In this document: positions 1 to 12,900 of the stretch, piece by piece | Numbering within the stretch: the first letter of the stretch is position 1 | How the letters are laid out: the number at the start of each line of letters is the position of its first letter | NCBI GenBank assembly: GCA_037179335.1 | Contig: JAKZHN010000012.1 | Coordinates: forward strand, 806,001-870,000 | Direction: 5' to 3' | DNA length: 64,000 nt | Origin: Cyclaneusma minus | Lineage: Eukaryota; Ascomycota; Leotiomycetes; Marthamycetales; Marthamycetaceae | Made by a program: the position numbers and the translations under genes | The notes under the pieces: generated by a model | The model's database searches: none | What the model saw: the letters and a program-made list of their open reading frames with translations, nothing else | What the model was told of the DNA's origin: nothing

Positions 1-552
1 TCGATCCTTGAGCTTCTTCTCTTCGCGCTTTGCTTTCTCGACGCGCTCGATCTCCTTGCGCTGAGCTTCTGCATCGGCCTGCGCTGCGCGACGCCGGGCT
101 GCGCGACCTACCCGACCTCCGGGGTAGCCGTGGTTGGCGACTGGGACGATTGGCAGTGGAATATCTTCATCAGTCACTACTGGCTCGTCCTTCAAACCGA
201 TGGTGATGACTCTTGCGCTCAAGGCATGATCCCATATTCTGTGTTGAATCTCCTGGGGGAATTCCAGGAAGTTTGGGAACATGGTTGGTATGGTGGGCAG
301 CCAGCCGGCTGAAGCTTTCTGAACGTTCTCGGCGGGAACAATCACAGATGAAGCTGATGAAACCAAAGCCGGTGGAGCGGGAGCTGGTGGAGCTAAAGCT
401 GATGCAGAAGATGATGGATCAAGTGAAGGTGGATCCTGGACCCTGGGCTTTGCAACAACCGTGGGTGAAGCTGTGCATTCTGCCTTGACGGCAGTTGGAG
501 GCCCAGCGATAGCCTCCTCGACACTGTGGTTCATATCGCTTGTCTGAACCAT
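1..552 (-). CDS. 2EXR-domain protein, C-terminus beyond window edge
   Basis: An open minus-strand frame runs from position 552 to the window start without a stop, so the 3' part is missing. The first ~85 residues are Ser/Pro/Ala-rich and probably disordered. They are followed by a segment reading FPNFLEFPQEIQHRIWDHAL, which matches the opening of the fungal 2EXR (F-box-like) domain, whose hallmark is F-x-LP-x-E-I-R-x-x-IW-x-x-AL. The visible end is a highly charged helix rich in Arg, Lys, Glu and Ala (RRRAAQADAEAQRKEIERVE). 2EXR proteins are a large fungal family without a firm biochemical role. The ATG at 552 is the first in-frame start after a stop near 703; a short upstream exon cannot be excluded. 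Confidence 0.7.
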   Translation of the reverse strand, partial: MVQTSDMNHSVEEAIAGPPTAVKAECTASPTVVAKPRVQDPPSLDPSSSASALAPPAPAPPALVSSASSVIVPAENVQKASAGWLPTIPTMFPNFLEFPQEIQHRIWDHALSARVITIGLKDEPVVTDEDIPLPIVPVANHGYPGGRVGRAARRRAAQADAEAQRKEIERVEKAKREEKKLKDR

Positions 553-945
553 GTTTGCAGGCGGAGATGGTAAGACAGCGGAGTCTTGTGGCTGCGGAAG
601 AGTGTTTGATAGTTGCGAAGTAGGAGGATTGTGGAGCGGGCGGAGTTTGGGACCGGAGCCCAGGTTTGAATCTGGGTAGTTGTCAGATGTGAATGTGGGT
701 CGTCAAGTGGGTGTAGAGGAAAGATGAGAAGAAGGTTGCAGAGGTGAGTGCGAACTTGTTACCGCGACTCGCTTGCCGAGCGGCTCAAACTCGCTAACCT
801 CTGTTCAGGCTCAGGTTCACTCCATCGTGAGTCGACGTGAATATTGCTGTATAGTGTAGATTTGGGGACTCGGCAGTCCTTGTTGAATATATCGATGGTA
901 GAAATACTCTGCCAGGCAGCTGGGTGCAACATCTTGTGTTGCTGA

Positions 946-1158
946 CAATCCTGGCAATGGGTTGTTGGAGTGAGTCGATTTGGGTCGATTTGATTATAAT
1001 TATTCAATCCTAATCTTCGTCGCATTCGATCATTCCGAAAGTATCCGTCAAAATAAGGTACCGACCCATCAGTCCTATGCGTCGGGCCAAACCCCTAACC
1101 CAACCCAACCCAACCACAGTTACCGATTTGAGGTCGACCCGACCCATTGCCAGCCCAC
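946..1158. mobile_element. Degenerate miniature inverted-repeat element, same family as 41362-41752
   Basis: The left end (CTGGCAATGGG at 951) and the right end (CCCATTGCCAGCCC near 1143-1156) are inverted copies of each other and match the CAGGGCTGGCAATA termini of the intact element at 41362. Sub-terminal GTCGACCCGACCC-type motifs are also shared. Ends are eroded and no target duplication is visible. Confidence 0.55.
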
Positions 1159-1810
1159 TCACCAAGCAGCCACCGGCCCACCACTTAACCACAGCCTGGA
1201 CCACTATACCCACAGTATAACAAGTCTGAGTGATACAAAAAACAAATAACTCTTAATCCATACTCCCACATCATGTTTCCTAGCAAATTTAAAAAGGACC
1301 CTACTTTGCATTCGTACTCACGGGTAAAGTGTGAACTATGTAATTGGAAACATCAGCAGCTTTAAGTTTATGATTTATCCAATCAAACAGACAGACACCG
1401 GGACAGAAGATATACAAATACAGACTCTAGACCCAGCCTTCTGAAGAAGCAAAGCAGGGCCGTAGGATGAAGATACATCATACCAACAAACCCAAATGCA
1501 AAAACAGGAAGGGGCATGAGGAAGATAGTCACAGGTAAAAATCCAGAACAGGACGAACATGCCCATACCCTCATACAACTCGAATAGCAGGCATGCCTCG
1601 GAAGATGCCACCAAGACCCAAGCCAAGCCACCTACCTACCTTACTAGTACTCACGGGGCCCAGATGCCAACGTCAAACACTCCCCAAACCATCGTACAAC
1701 AGATGTGTTCGGAGAAATCACAACCCCATTCATCCTTCTTACAAAATCACCCAAACAATAAATGACTGCCACAAGACATCCACAAATCGTAAGCAGACAC
1801 CCAATGCAAA

Positions 1811-1850
1811 ATCACATCACCATCATCTTCATCATCATCATCATCATCAG
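1811..1850. repeat. CAT/ATC microsatellite
   Basis: About 40 bp of near-perfect CAT repeats in intergenic DNA. Confidence 0.85.
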
Positions 1851-2499
1851 TAACTAGCAGAATTGAAGTAATGCTCTCATTTGATTTCCCCCCAGCACTT
1901 CCTTCTCGTCAATCCCTGCATCCGCCCAATACACACTACACTACTACAATACGCTGCGCTTTCAAAACCCAACAACCTATCCCAACAACCCCTCAAACGC
2001 ATTTAAAATGCCGCTTGCTCGCTTGCTCGCTTGCCGCAAATGCCACGTACTAACCAGCCCCCCCCCCCTCCACCAAATGAAACCAACAAAAAGACTCGCT
2101 GAGCACTTATACACAAATCCTCCATGCGCAGCAGAAAGCAGAAACGAGAGATGAGAAACAGTCGCAGACGCTATTTCTAAAACAGACAAGGACGGAAACC
2201 ATCGAGACCGGTCCCATATATACACAAGTTCGGTGGATCGAGAGGGTGGCCTGTGCGGCCGTGGTCGCAGACGAAGAGAGTGCAGAGTCGAAAATGCAAG
2301 TCGAAAGGAGAAATTGCTGGCATTTCTGGCATTGCTTGCAGGGTATGTGGTTGACGAGTCGACTCTGAATGAGACTCGATGTGCGATGCGAAATGGCTCG
2401 AGACGGAACGACGAGAACAAGGGAATTCGTGTGAGTAGTGGAGTGTGGCGAAATGGCGAAACGAAAGTGGTCGACATGGCGGAGGAACAGCTCATCTCA

Positions 2500-5400
2500 T
2501 CATTGCGACCAAGCCTGATGCGCTTCTTGCAAAGCTGTAATTCCACAAGTCAGCGCATTGTTCACAGTAAAATGGAAATTGAGTATCCGAAGGAGTAGGA
2601 AAAACATACCTCTCAAAACCCTCATCTGCCCCTCCCTCCCCTCACAAGCAACCTGCACACTCCCACCCCCCTCCACCAAATCCAACACCACACTATTCGG
2701 CAACTCCTGCACCTCCACATCCGGCACATACGGCCTCCCAAAACCGCCCATAAAGTACCTCTTCGCCGCCGCCGCCTTTTCGAACTTCGTGCCATTCACC
2801 GTCGCGCCCAGAATCAAGAATCCTTGGCTATCGATCTTCATGCAGCGGCGTTTCCAGAGTAGTGTGTCTGGGAATTGTACGTTCACGTCGCCGATCTCGA
2901 TGGTTGTTTGGGGACCTTTGGGGGCGGGTGGTGAGGAGGGCAGGGTGGGCGCGGAGGAGGTTGGAGGCAGAGAGGACTGGCTTGCGGTGGTGTTGGCAAA
3001 TGTAGACGAGCTGCTTTCTTCGCGCAAAGTGGGCGATACGAGAGCGGCAATGGCTTTGCGTTGGTTGGAAAGGGACGAACTCATGCGCTTCATGATATTC
3101 CTAGCACCGCCACTGTTGGATTCCGGACTAAGCAGTTGTTTTTCTTCAGGAGTCGATGTGCCGGATGAGCGAGCAGTGGGCGAAGCGACTTGCGAGGTGC
3201 TGGATGAGTTGGAGCGGCTGTACATGCTGATGGGGCGCTTGCCGCGGGGCGACCAGTGGGCGGATGGTGGCTTGGACTTGTCTTTGCTGTGTTTGCTGCT
3301 GTCTTTGGGGATGGGTTCGGGGCGCTCAATCGTGGTGGAGCGGCGGCCTTCGGAGACGAGGTCTTTGAGGGCGTCGCGGACGATGATAAGAGAGGAACGT
3401 TTGCGTCGTTCAGTGCTGGAGGCGTGGGAGGCGTCCGACCCGCGGCGTTCGTGGATGGTTTCCTTCATTTTACTTGTTTCAAAGGGGGAAGCGGCGCTGG
3501 TTGAATGGCGATTGTGTGCTGGCTTGTGATCCGGCTGGGACATACCCCGGTTTGCCTCCATTTCCATTATGAGGGAGTTACGCTTGGAAGCCACTGAAGT
3601 CACTGATCCGGTCTCTGGAAGACGAGAGCTTCGACGAGACATGCTATGGTCGCTGTTTGTGCGAACGAATTGTTCCTGGCGAGCTTTGATGGAGTTAGAT
3701 CGGCCGCGCATTTCTGTCTCTGGCGATTGTGATCGTGATTGATTGAGACTAAGTGACTCGACGGTACCCCGTGTCAATGAATCAGCGCGGTTCCTGATCG
3801 AGGGAGACTGGGATCCGAGTCGACTAGGGGCGCGTGAAGCAACAGAAAAGAAGGAAGCCTGGGGGCCAGGAGATGGGGCAGGAGGGGCACCAGGAGAACT
3901 GCTCGACATCCTCTCCAAGGCCTTGATCCTTTGCGAGATTCCAGAACCGATGTTGACCTTCTTAGCCAAAGAATGCTGGTTCTGTTGTGAATTGATAGCA
4001 TTCAAGTAAGCAGATCCCGTTGATGAGCGGGTCGAAACCGCTCGTGCAGGAGCTGCAAGTGAGCTGACATTAGTCTTGGTAGGATCTGAAACCACGCGTG
4101 GTGATTCCGATCTGCCATTCTGGGAGTTTGGGAAGGCTGGAGAAGACGGGAACATTGGCGACTTTGGCATCTGGACTGGCTTGGCCTCCTGTACAGTGGC
4201 CGAATGTAGCTCATCCATGAACTCGTCATCGGAGAAGTCAACGTCGGAATCGGAAGGCGTAAATGTGGTCTGAATTGGGTTCAGGCTCTTGCGTTTCTTT
4301 CGGCTTTCCGGGGATTCTGGGGGATTGTTGTGCTCCTCAAAAGAACGCTTCGACTTGTTAGATCGAACACTGCCGGTTGGCGATCTGGAGACTGCAACAG
4401 ATGACTCTTCACTAGTAGACCTGGGAAGCAGGGGCTTCTCGCCTTCCGCAGCCTTCTCGTCCTGGACCGAAAATTTAGAGCGGGGTATCTTCCACTCTTT
4501 GGAGGCAGGTTGAGGCTCCTCCTTCTCGATCTGTGGCTCTGGGCTTGCTGGCTGGACCGCGGGAGCATTCGAGCTAGGCTCGGGGGCGAACTTGGATCGA
4601 GGAATCTTCCATTCTTTAACCTGGGGTTTCAGATCTTGCGCCGCGGCCTCGTTATCGTGATTAGACTCTATTTTTGGCTCTTCTGAGACTTGTGCAATTG
4701 GTGTCTTCAATTCTTCGAGCGTTTGGTGGATATCCATATCCGCACGGACTTTGTGAATGGGCTCAAGATCCAACACTAGTGGAACCTCCTGGACAATTGG
4801 TTCGTCCTGTAGAGCCTGTTCTTCAGTCTCCTCATGCTTAATTGTTATTGAGGAGATGGCCTCATCTTGTTTGGTAGCCTCAGAGGGGTCAGCAGTTGTC
4901 TGAGATGTCTCCACAGCGTTCTTCAGCGTAGCTGATGGCTCGGCATCAGATTTGACGTCCTCCCCAATTGTGGCCGATCCCAGAACTGGGGTCAGAGGGT
5001 CATCTTCCTCAGCCTTGATTGACGTCGACTCAAGCTTCGCCGCAATGATATCTTCAGGTGCCACCGATTCTCGCTTGATCTCCCTCACAGTTTCGTCTGT
5101 AGATTCGGATATAGACGATGCTTTTGTCGAGACAGCCTTTTCGGATCGAGCAGTAGGAGACACCGGCGTAGAGTCTGTCTTCGTGTGTACAGAGTCCTCG
5201 TACTTGGTCTCTTTTGGGCTTGCAATGACAGCGTGCAAGTCTGGAATCGCTATGTCCATTTTCCTGCCTTCATCTTGTTCTTCGGCTATGCTTGTTATGG
5301 CATCGACTGTTGGCGCACGCGGTTGGTCTTCATCCTCGGGCTCCTGCTTGATCGAGGGAACTGGCAAGGTCTCCTCCTTCGCCGCCTTGGCTTCTTCTTT

Positions 5401-6689
5401 GAGCTCCTCCTTCTTGATCTTTGCATTCATTTGCTTCTTGCGCATCTCCAATGCTTTCATCAACCGCGCCTTCTCGGGTGTTATCTTTGACAGCCCTGGT
5501 GCGCCAACTGAGTGTGCCGAATACCCAGAGCTTGTATTTGGTCTGGTAGAGGTGGCGCCAGCCGTGTGCGGCCTTTGGGGAGGCATGTTCTCGGTGGAGG
5601 ATTCGGGGATGGGAGGGGCTGCAAAGAAGGTGCCCAGGTCAGCCTTGTGCTGCGACTTGGGCCGATCAGGGTCGCTGTTGGTCTTCTTGGACGTTTTGGA
5701 GAGCAACTTCAAGCCTGCTGGCAGTTGCGAGACTGGACGAAAATGAGGGCCAGGCGGATGTGATTTTGTTCCCTTGCCTTCCAACGATGGGCGCGGTCCA
5801 AGCTTGACCTTCGGCTTGCTATATGGGGATGCGTAGGGGCTGTAGCTAGGCAGATCGGGTCGCGCAGACTGAGAGGAGCCTCTCCTGGGGCCCAACGGTG
5901 AGCTAGAGTCGGCGATTGACGTGTAATCGGTGGATGCAGGAGTGTCTGCCGCGTCTGGAGTTGTTGCGGCGGGCAAAGTCGAGTGGGTCGGGGAGCTAGA
6001 GGGTGGTGGTGGGTCTTCGGGGACAACAGAGTCGCGCTTCTTCTCTTCTTCCTCCTCTTCCGCTATTTCCATCAAGCCGCGGCGGCGCAGCGAGCTGTTG
6101 GAGGAAGTTGTCGAGGCCGACGAGGTGTGCAGCGAGCAAGCGGCAGACAAGGCAGTGTCGCCGAGATCCTTCGCATCTGCTATGGAAAAGACAGTGTCGT
6201 GGGGCCAGAACTTCTCGGAGACGGCATTGAAGTGAACGGCCAGGCGCGCTGCAGTTGGCGAAGAGTTGTTAGCACGACAGATTTATCCAGCATCGACAGA
6301 GCATTGAGATTTGGCGACCGACCTTTGACCAGGCGCGAGCAATCATCGGGCACGTATTTAATCAAAACATTTCTCCGTCGATATTTCAAGAAGCCGAACA
6401 AAGGCGCCGGCTCGCCAAACTGCGCAATGGCATTGCGCATCTCGACAATCCCCCCATTGCCCTTGCCCAGAATGCCAATCTCGTCGCGCTGTACATATTT
6501 GAGGAGGAACCTGGATTACACGAGCCGTGGTCAGTAAATCGTCACGACGTGCTGGTCGCACGCATAACCATGGCTTGAAGCGGAGCGGCTCTGCGTGGAA
6601 ATCAAAGTGTCTTACCATCCTCCTGCCTCGGCGCTGGCTTGCTCGTGGGCCTCCTTGACCTCGCTGCTATCCAGGCCATTCAGCGACAT
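2500..6689 (-). CDS. ADF-H (cofilin-fold) domain protein with long disordered tail
   Basis: Four exons: 6616-6689, 6323-6510, 2610-6248 and 2500-2534, giving about 1311 residues. All junctions are GT-AG and in phase; the second intron has a GCTAAC branch point before CTGCAG. Residues 1-~135 form an actin-depolymerising-factor homology domain, with the typical start MSLNGLDSSEVKEAHEQ, then FLLKYVQRDEIGILGKG, FGFLKYRRRNVLIKYVPDD and RLAVHFNAVSEKFW. The next ~1000 residues are Ser/Pro/Glu/Lys-rich and low-complexity, with a repeated EWKIPRSKF motif near residues 630 and 670. The last ~120 residues regain a folded pattern (IEIGDVNVQFPDTLLWKRR, then KRYFMGGFGRPYVPDVEVQE). ADF-H domains bind actin or Arp2/3; a role at cortical actin is inferred. 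The 75-nt last intron is a multiple of three and contains no stop, so retention keeps frame and ends at the same stop codon. Confidence 0.87.
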
Positions 6690-8175
6690 CGCCGATTATC
6701 CAAAAAGCCGTCGGGCACCCAGGTCGCTGTCGACTATGCAAAATTTATCACGATGAAAGGATGTGCTGCGGTCGCTTGGGCGTGCCGTCTCTCCCTCACT
6801 TGGTTCAGGGGTCACGATGATAAGCGGACATTGGGATCGTGGTGTCGCTTTGCTTTTTCCCGGACAAGACTCCGATATTTCGCTCACCAGCACGACATGC
6901 GCGGGCGACGACGGGCGACTAAAGACTGGACCAGCAGAGGAAGCAGAAGATGAGGTTAGGAGTAATATGTGTCAAGCAATCTGAAGCAATTCACGGCATG
7001 GCTGTGAGCAGGGACAGGGCCAGTGCATACGTTGGCCTGTCCTATAAAAGTTTCGGCCATTGATTGACCAGCACCATCTCTAGTGAAAAGGGCGGCGCTG
7101 GGCCTCCCCCCCGGCACACCCTCATTATCCCCACCCCTTCCCTCTCTGGCCTAGGGGGGTTGCGGAACGGGGCTACGTCTGGGAAAAGAGATGCACATTT
7201 GGGTGTATAAGAACGAACGAGATATGTGACTGACGCAATGAATATTGACATCGAGCGAATGAGAACAGGCAAGACAGCGTGGAATGGCACGAAGAATGTG
7301 ATTGTGTTGCGTCGAAGAGATATTCCAGAAAATCCAGAAATAGCCTTCAGTTAATCTGGCTGCATTTCTTATATCGGTGGAGCTTCTATTCGGGGCCCGT
7401 TTGTCACTCAGGAGACTCAAACCTTCGTCGTCGCTTTGGCCACAGGGAGCCTCTTCCACCACCGTCGGCCTCCGCAACCCCTCTCCTGGCAATCTCGACG
7501 ACTCTCGGCCTCCCGTCCATCCCAAGTCATTTCGTTTGCACAGCTTGCAAACGGAGATACTTAGCTTACCAAGATATCACCCCATAATCAACCTCGTTTC
7601 ATGCAACTCTTTGCGTTTGCACTTTGCCCCAACTGTGCCTTGACAGCGGGCTGGAGTCTCTTTGTTCTCCCTCCTCCCAAAGCTCCATCCCACCATCAAT
7701 GCATCCGCTCCAGCCTAAAATGCGCCCAAAAGCCACAACATCTCCGCACAAAATCATGCAAGCCTCCCGACCCCCGAAATGAAATGCCCAAAAATGGAAG
7801 CCGGCCTCCTGACTCGTAAATTCGATCGGCATCTGAAACACTGCGTCGCCGAGGCCCCTGGAATCATTCTGCCACCGCTTTGCTGACACGTGAATGCCCA
7901 GCCAAGGCTGCATGCACACGGCGCGGCTAATTTGTGTGACACGGGCCATTCTGACGTATTGGTGCTGTAGACGCGATAAGCGCAAGCGACCAAAAAAGAT
8001 CGTGAGCGCGTGCAAGCTTGGTCCTCAAGAACTGGATACCATCAGCTCGCGCCACACGCAACAACGGCCCAGCTCAAGCTTCAATCTCAATATACCCGCA
8101 GAAATCTCATATCCGGTATTGTTGCGACCCTGATGAGTGGTGGGATGATGGCTAATTGGTGAGAAAGCAGCAGCA
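6690..8175. other. Divergent promoter region between the ADF-H gene and TOM22
   Basis: About 1.5 kb with no coding signal. It must hold the upstream regions of two divergently transcribed genes. A CTATAAAAG element lies at about 7041 but is too far from either start to assign. Confidence 0.5.
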
Positions 8176-8780
8176 ATGGTTGAGCTCGTAGAAGTCGAGG
8201 ATGAGGCCTTCGAGACGAAGCAGCCTGGCCCTGAGGAAGACGAGGATGACTACTACACCGACACCGGTATGTGCCTTTCCACCTCCCAGTTCCTATTCGA
8301 AACAGTCATCCTGGCGCCTCACTCTCTCCTATACGTTTCGACCATCCCTCCTCTACCTCCATCTCGTCTGCCCGACTCATCCACATCGCCCTCCCTTCCG
8401 CACCAACTAACACCTCACCCACAGACTCCGAAATCTCATCCGACGACGACTCCCCTCCCATCGACGAATCCCTAACCGACCGCATCGCCGCCCTCAAAGA
8501 CATAGTCCCCCCTACAACCCGCCTCGCCATCCACAACACCTACAGCAGCATCTCCTCCTCCATCTCCAGCGTCCTCTCATTTTCCGGCAAAGCACTATTC
8601 GTCATCTCCACAAGCGCTTTGCTGCTCGGTGTGCCTTATGCTCTTGCGTATGGTGAGGAAGCACAGTGGGTTGAGATGGAGAAGGAACAGAAATTAAGGG
8701 AGGCTGGCGGTGAGATTTTCTCGCAAGGTGGTACGCAGGAGAAGTTGGAGAAGGAGTTGAGTGCTAAGGCTGCTTTGTGA
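8176..8780 (+). CDS. TOM22: Mitochondrial import receptor subunit Tom22
   Basis: Two exons, 8176-8266 and 8425-8780, encode 148 residues, the usual length for fungal Tom22. Splicing (GTATGT to CACAG) joins a strongly acidic N-terminus (VEVEDEAFE, EEDEDDYYTDT) to SEISSDDDSPP. The acidic cytosolic part is the presequence-binding surface of the family. The conserved block ESLTDRIAALKDIVPPTTR and a single transmembrane helix near residues 95-115 (ALFVISTSALLLGVPYALAY, with the family's kinking proline) follow, then a short intermembrane-space tail. Tom22 is the central receptor and organiser of the outer-membrane TOM complex. The start sits in a favourable context (CAGCAATGG). All family hallmarks are present. 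Confidence 0.95.
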
Positions 8781-9902
8781 GGAAGGGGATGGGAGATGAT
8801 GGGTGGCCGTGTGCATACCTAATGAGGTGGAGCGTTTGCATATGAGCATGTGTGCATTATGAGCACAGGGTATCTCGGAGGGATGTAAGATCCGGATGCG
8901 CCAGTTGGAGAACGCTACTCAAGACATGAAGCAAAGGAGGATTACTTCTTTGACAGCTCATACATCAAGCGGGAAAGCCAATGTTGTATTTCTAGTTCAA
9001 GATCATGCACGAAATGTTCTCTTCTCATCAGATGAAACCCAATATCAGCGGAGACCCTCACGCATTTCAAGTTCTCCTCCCCCTCAGTTCAATTCCACGT
9101 CCTTGATCCAGTGTCTACTCACTTTTCTCCAGATCAGGGTTGACTAGCAACCAAAGCGTCGTCGACTTCCAGCTGCCTAAACTGACCGTCTCCTCTGCAC
9201 CAAGCTCTCCCTGATTGTTCACAAGCAGCTTGCCACTCCTCGAGCTCCAGCAGAACCTTCATCAAAAACACTCGATTCACGGCTTTTCCACACTCTCAGC
9301 TATCTTCCGGCCATCTTTACCAACCACGATCAGGTTTCGCACATCGACAAACTGCCCTGAAGTCCTTTTAACACCAGCATTTGTTGCACATCGCCAATGT
9401 TACACAGCCATAGCTCCCCTGCCCTCAGAGGCAAACTACTCTAGTGGCCTCTTCTACTATGAAGGATTTCGACAGAATCGTGCAATGCATACACGGCCAC
9501 TGAAGAGCGGAGTGAGAGTCCGGGGATTTGCTATGTTCAATGACTTGGGCAGTGCTAGTGCCACCGCCAAGAGCCGCGCGGGACGGCGAGTCAGGCTATG
9601 GAATAGCTGGTTTTCCCTGTATCTAGTCAGGCTGGCGCCATGCCTTTTCAAAGACAGGAGCGAGCGATCCGTGCAAATCCTACAGTATCCGCCAATGCTG
9701 AGTGCGTAGGATGAGCTCTGCATCAGTCTGCTGCGTTGTCGATTTTGCCAAAGAGGTTTGCAGAGAATGAGTAAAACTATCTACCTACCTACCCTACCTC
9801 CTAGTAAGCATATCTCTATCAAACTAAGTTCTACTCTACGGCTGCACTTCTCCCTCACCCCCCTCCCCACGCTTAGCGCAAAGTGGTGTGCCTTACTCAC
9901 CC
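8781..9902. other. Intergenic, convergent 3' flanks
   Basis: Lies between the ends of TOM22 (+) and the deaminase gene (-). Open frames here have no recognisable domain. A short CTAC microsatellite lies near 9780-9800. Confidence 0.55.
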
Positions 9903-12900
9903 TCACCACATGACCCCCCTCAACCACACCTTCTCCGCCTCCCCCCCAAAAATCACCTCAATCCCACTCCTCGCCAACCTCTTCACCTCCGCATCACTGA
10001 GTCCAAAATGCTCTTTCGCAAGCGCATACTCACGACTCAACTCGCTCCCAAAAACCCCCACATCATCCGTTCCCAGAACCACCGGATTACCCCGGGCACC
10101 TTTCGTACCCTCCTTCCCTTCCTCCTCAGCACTCCTCTTCTCCTCACCTGCCTCTCCCACCAACTCCTCTTGCCCTCGCGCAGCAGCCCACCACTCACCA
10201 AAATGATGTTCCTTCACCCCCGCCCCTTTGCCACCAACCAACATCCCCGCCAAAACATTACAGCTCAGACACAATTCCAGTCCTATGCCTCTTTCCCTCA
10301 CCTTCTCTTTCACAACTTCGGGCACGTGGATAAAATGGCCCAGCCTCTCCGGTCCCCAACTTAGCAATTCTTCCAACTCTTCGGTTGTTCCACTGGCAGC
10401 ACATTCAGCAAAATGCACCGTCACGCCCAACCCCCCCTCCTTCGCCCTCTTAAACGCACTTCCAAACCACTTAATATTTTCCGAAAATTGCGCCGGATTG
10501 CCGCAGAGGTCGATGCCGACTACACCTTGCGATTTGAAGTGCAGAGCGAGGTCTACGACTTCTTCAGCCTGTTGCGACGTCATGCGGCGGTCGATGGAGA
10601 GGATTAGGAAGGCGTGCATGCGGGTGCGGGATGGGTGGGAAGCGATGGTGGAGAGGATTGTGGAAATGTATTGTGCGGCGGAGATGGGAATGTGGTTGTT
10701 GGAGGGTGAGGGGGGGGTGGATCGGGGGGTGGTGCGGAGTTCGAGATAGCGGATGTTGTCGGCGGAGAAGGAGGTGAGGACGCTGGAGGTGGAGTGGGTG
10801 AGGGCGGGGAGGGTGGTGAGGAGGCTGTAGATGTGGGTGTTGAAGAGGGGGAAGAAACTGGTGGCGCGGGTTTGTTAGCATGGCTGGGAGGGGGAGAGGG
10901 TGTGGTGTGGTGGAGGGGAGGAAATAGGAAACTGGGAAGTGACAAAGGAAATAGGAAAGAGGCAAAGGAAAGTGAGGAAGGGAGAGAGGTGGTGAGCAGC
11001 GAAGTGGAAGGTTGGGGATTTTGAAATGTCGCATGTGGTTGTGATGCGCCCCCACTATGACGATTAGTCATCGGTGGGGTGAGATTGCTGACCAGTGACG
11101 CGGAGCAGGGAGTGACCTAAGCGAAGACCGAGGGGCTGACACGATCACGTGACTGGTCAGGTGCTACACGCTTGACATATTGCAACACTTTCATATAAAT
11201 ATGGACTGTTTTCAGTCTTCTTCTGGTCACCGAAAGATTCCCTCTGGCTCTCATGGTACAGCCTCTTCGACGGAGAAGAATGAAGATTCTTGCCATTGCT
11301 GGGCAGCCGGGCTTTGCAAGTTATTCTTCGATTTTACTGTTTTCAATTTTGTCCAATTGCAACACAGCTCTGTGCATTACGCTACGGTCTCCTTCACTAC
11401 GGAATTATGAGTTCACATTTGCCAGGGGGGATGACAGCAGCAGAGTGAAGCGACAGTGGTTCTTCTGATGGACAACAGCAGGACTCCCATTGGTAAGTGG
11501 TAATGGTGACAGGACGAAAGAGTACCATTCTCTAGGCCATACGCAACTCAACTCGAGCTATCTGTCAGGGCACAGCAATCGGAGACAGAGACATGAATGG
11601 TGGGACCAGGAAGTGTCTCGCGAGTTAGAGGTTTCTTTTCTTGAAGGAAAGATAGCACGACATGGGGGCTGGCCCCAATTTATAGACAATTGTATCCTCC
11701 ACTAGCTCTTCAGGTTCAGGCCCTATCTAGGTACCTAGCTTACGGCATGACAGAGACACAAAGACAGCAGCAGCAAGCATGCTCGAACGACAGCCGACGG
11801 TGTGAGGGTCGAAACTCGAAAGCGCTTCATGGACGCAATTCTATTGTGCAGTTTTACCAGGCCAAAGTTCAGACGGATACTCCTACGGCCAAGAGAATAT
11901 GGCAAGAAGCTGTTCGATGCTGTACCGTGTCCCCTATGTAGATCCATTCGTAAGACTGATTCCACTCTATCACAGAGGTGAAGTTTTTATAGGCAAGTCC
12001 AGATACTCTAGCCGCCTCTCTCTTCAAGGCTTCCAGACTTTACAGAAGTAACAGCAGCAGTATCCTGGCACAGCAGCAGCACTCCACGTCGAGAAAACTA
12101 GTACAGGAACCTCGTAAAGTTCTCAAGTTTTACGTCTGTGAAGTAGGGAGGATCGAATCTCTTTCATGTTTGTGAGAGGACCTAGGCTCGAAATTTCGTG
12201 CCATCAGTGACCTATCCCGGGACAGTGATGTACTTTGATGCTCGAAGGACTTTTCGGAGATGGAAGGGAAAAGCGTATGCGACCTAGGCCGCAATTTATA
12301 GAGTCTTGAAGTTGAAGCAAGCGAATCCTTGGAGACCAGTCTCACCTGGATGCTGAAAGGAAACTGACTTGACAGCAGTACTTCAAGCGACAGCAGCAGT
12401 AGTATAGGTACAACTCAGTGTGCTAAAAGAATACTCGAAATTTCTGGTCTTCTCTAAGCTCGAGCTTATCGTCTCTTTAGTCTTGTTTTTGCATATCATA
12501 TCTGTGGTCGTATACCGCTGTTTAATTGCAGAACACCAGGTGATGATGCTTTGTAACTTGAAGAATCAATGCTGGTCTTTAGTCCGCATTTGTAGGAGTT
12601 TAGTGGTCTAGCTAAGGCCGGCCAGCTGAGAACAGACGCCGAGACGACAGCAGCATACTGGCACGACAGCGAGCACTCAACATCCAGAACAGTTTAGAAA
12701 TATTCCAAGGGCCACCAGGTGGCTGCCAGCTTGGGGCCTCATCAGCTTGACCACCAGTATTCGTTATTGAACGTGGCTATGGTTGAATGCCGAGCTCCCA
12801 GACGGAGATCTGTTCTGTGGAGATAGAATAGAGAGAACGTAATTACTGCTTGCTTTTATAGACGATCAAACAGCTTGCACAACCATTAACCGTGAGAGTC

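Larger units (their letters stand above)
553..2499. other. Intergenic, no supported gene
   Basis: Short frames on both strands are not protein-like. The stretch holds a degenerate miniature transposon (946-1158), a CAT-type microsatellite and a C-run near 2060. The right end is the 3' flank of the ADF-H gene. Confidence 0.6.

Noticed and set aside
1977..2546. 189-codon minus-strand frame downstream of the ADF-H gene
   Set aside because: It overlaps the last exon in another frame, is Arg/Ser-biased and has no domain; it is probably the 3' untranslated region.
2558..3529. 323-codon plus-strand frame
   Set aside because: It is the antisense shadow of the ADF-H gene; its composition is not protein-like and no family motif is present.
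9903..10857. Deaminase exon taken alone as an N-terminally truncated gene or pseudogene
   Set aside because: The missing HxH exons were found at 22550-22868 on the same strand with matching splice phase, so one split gene explains both parts better.
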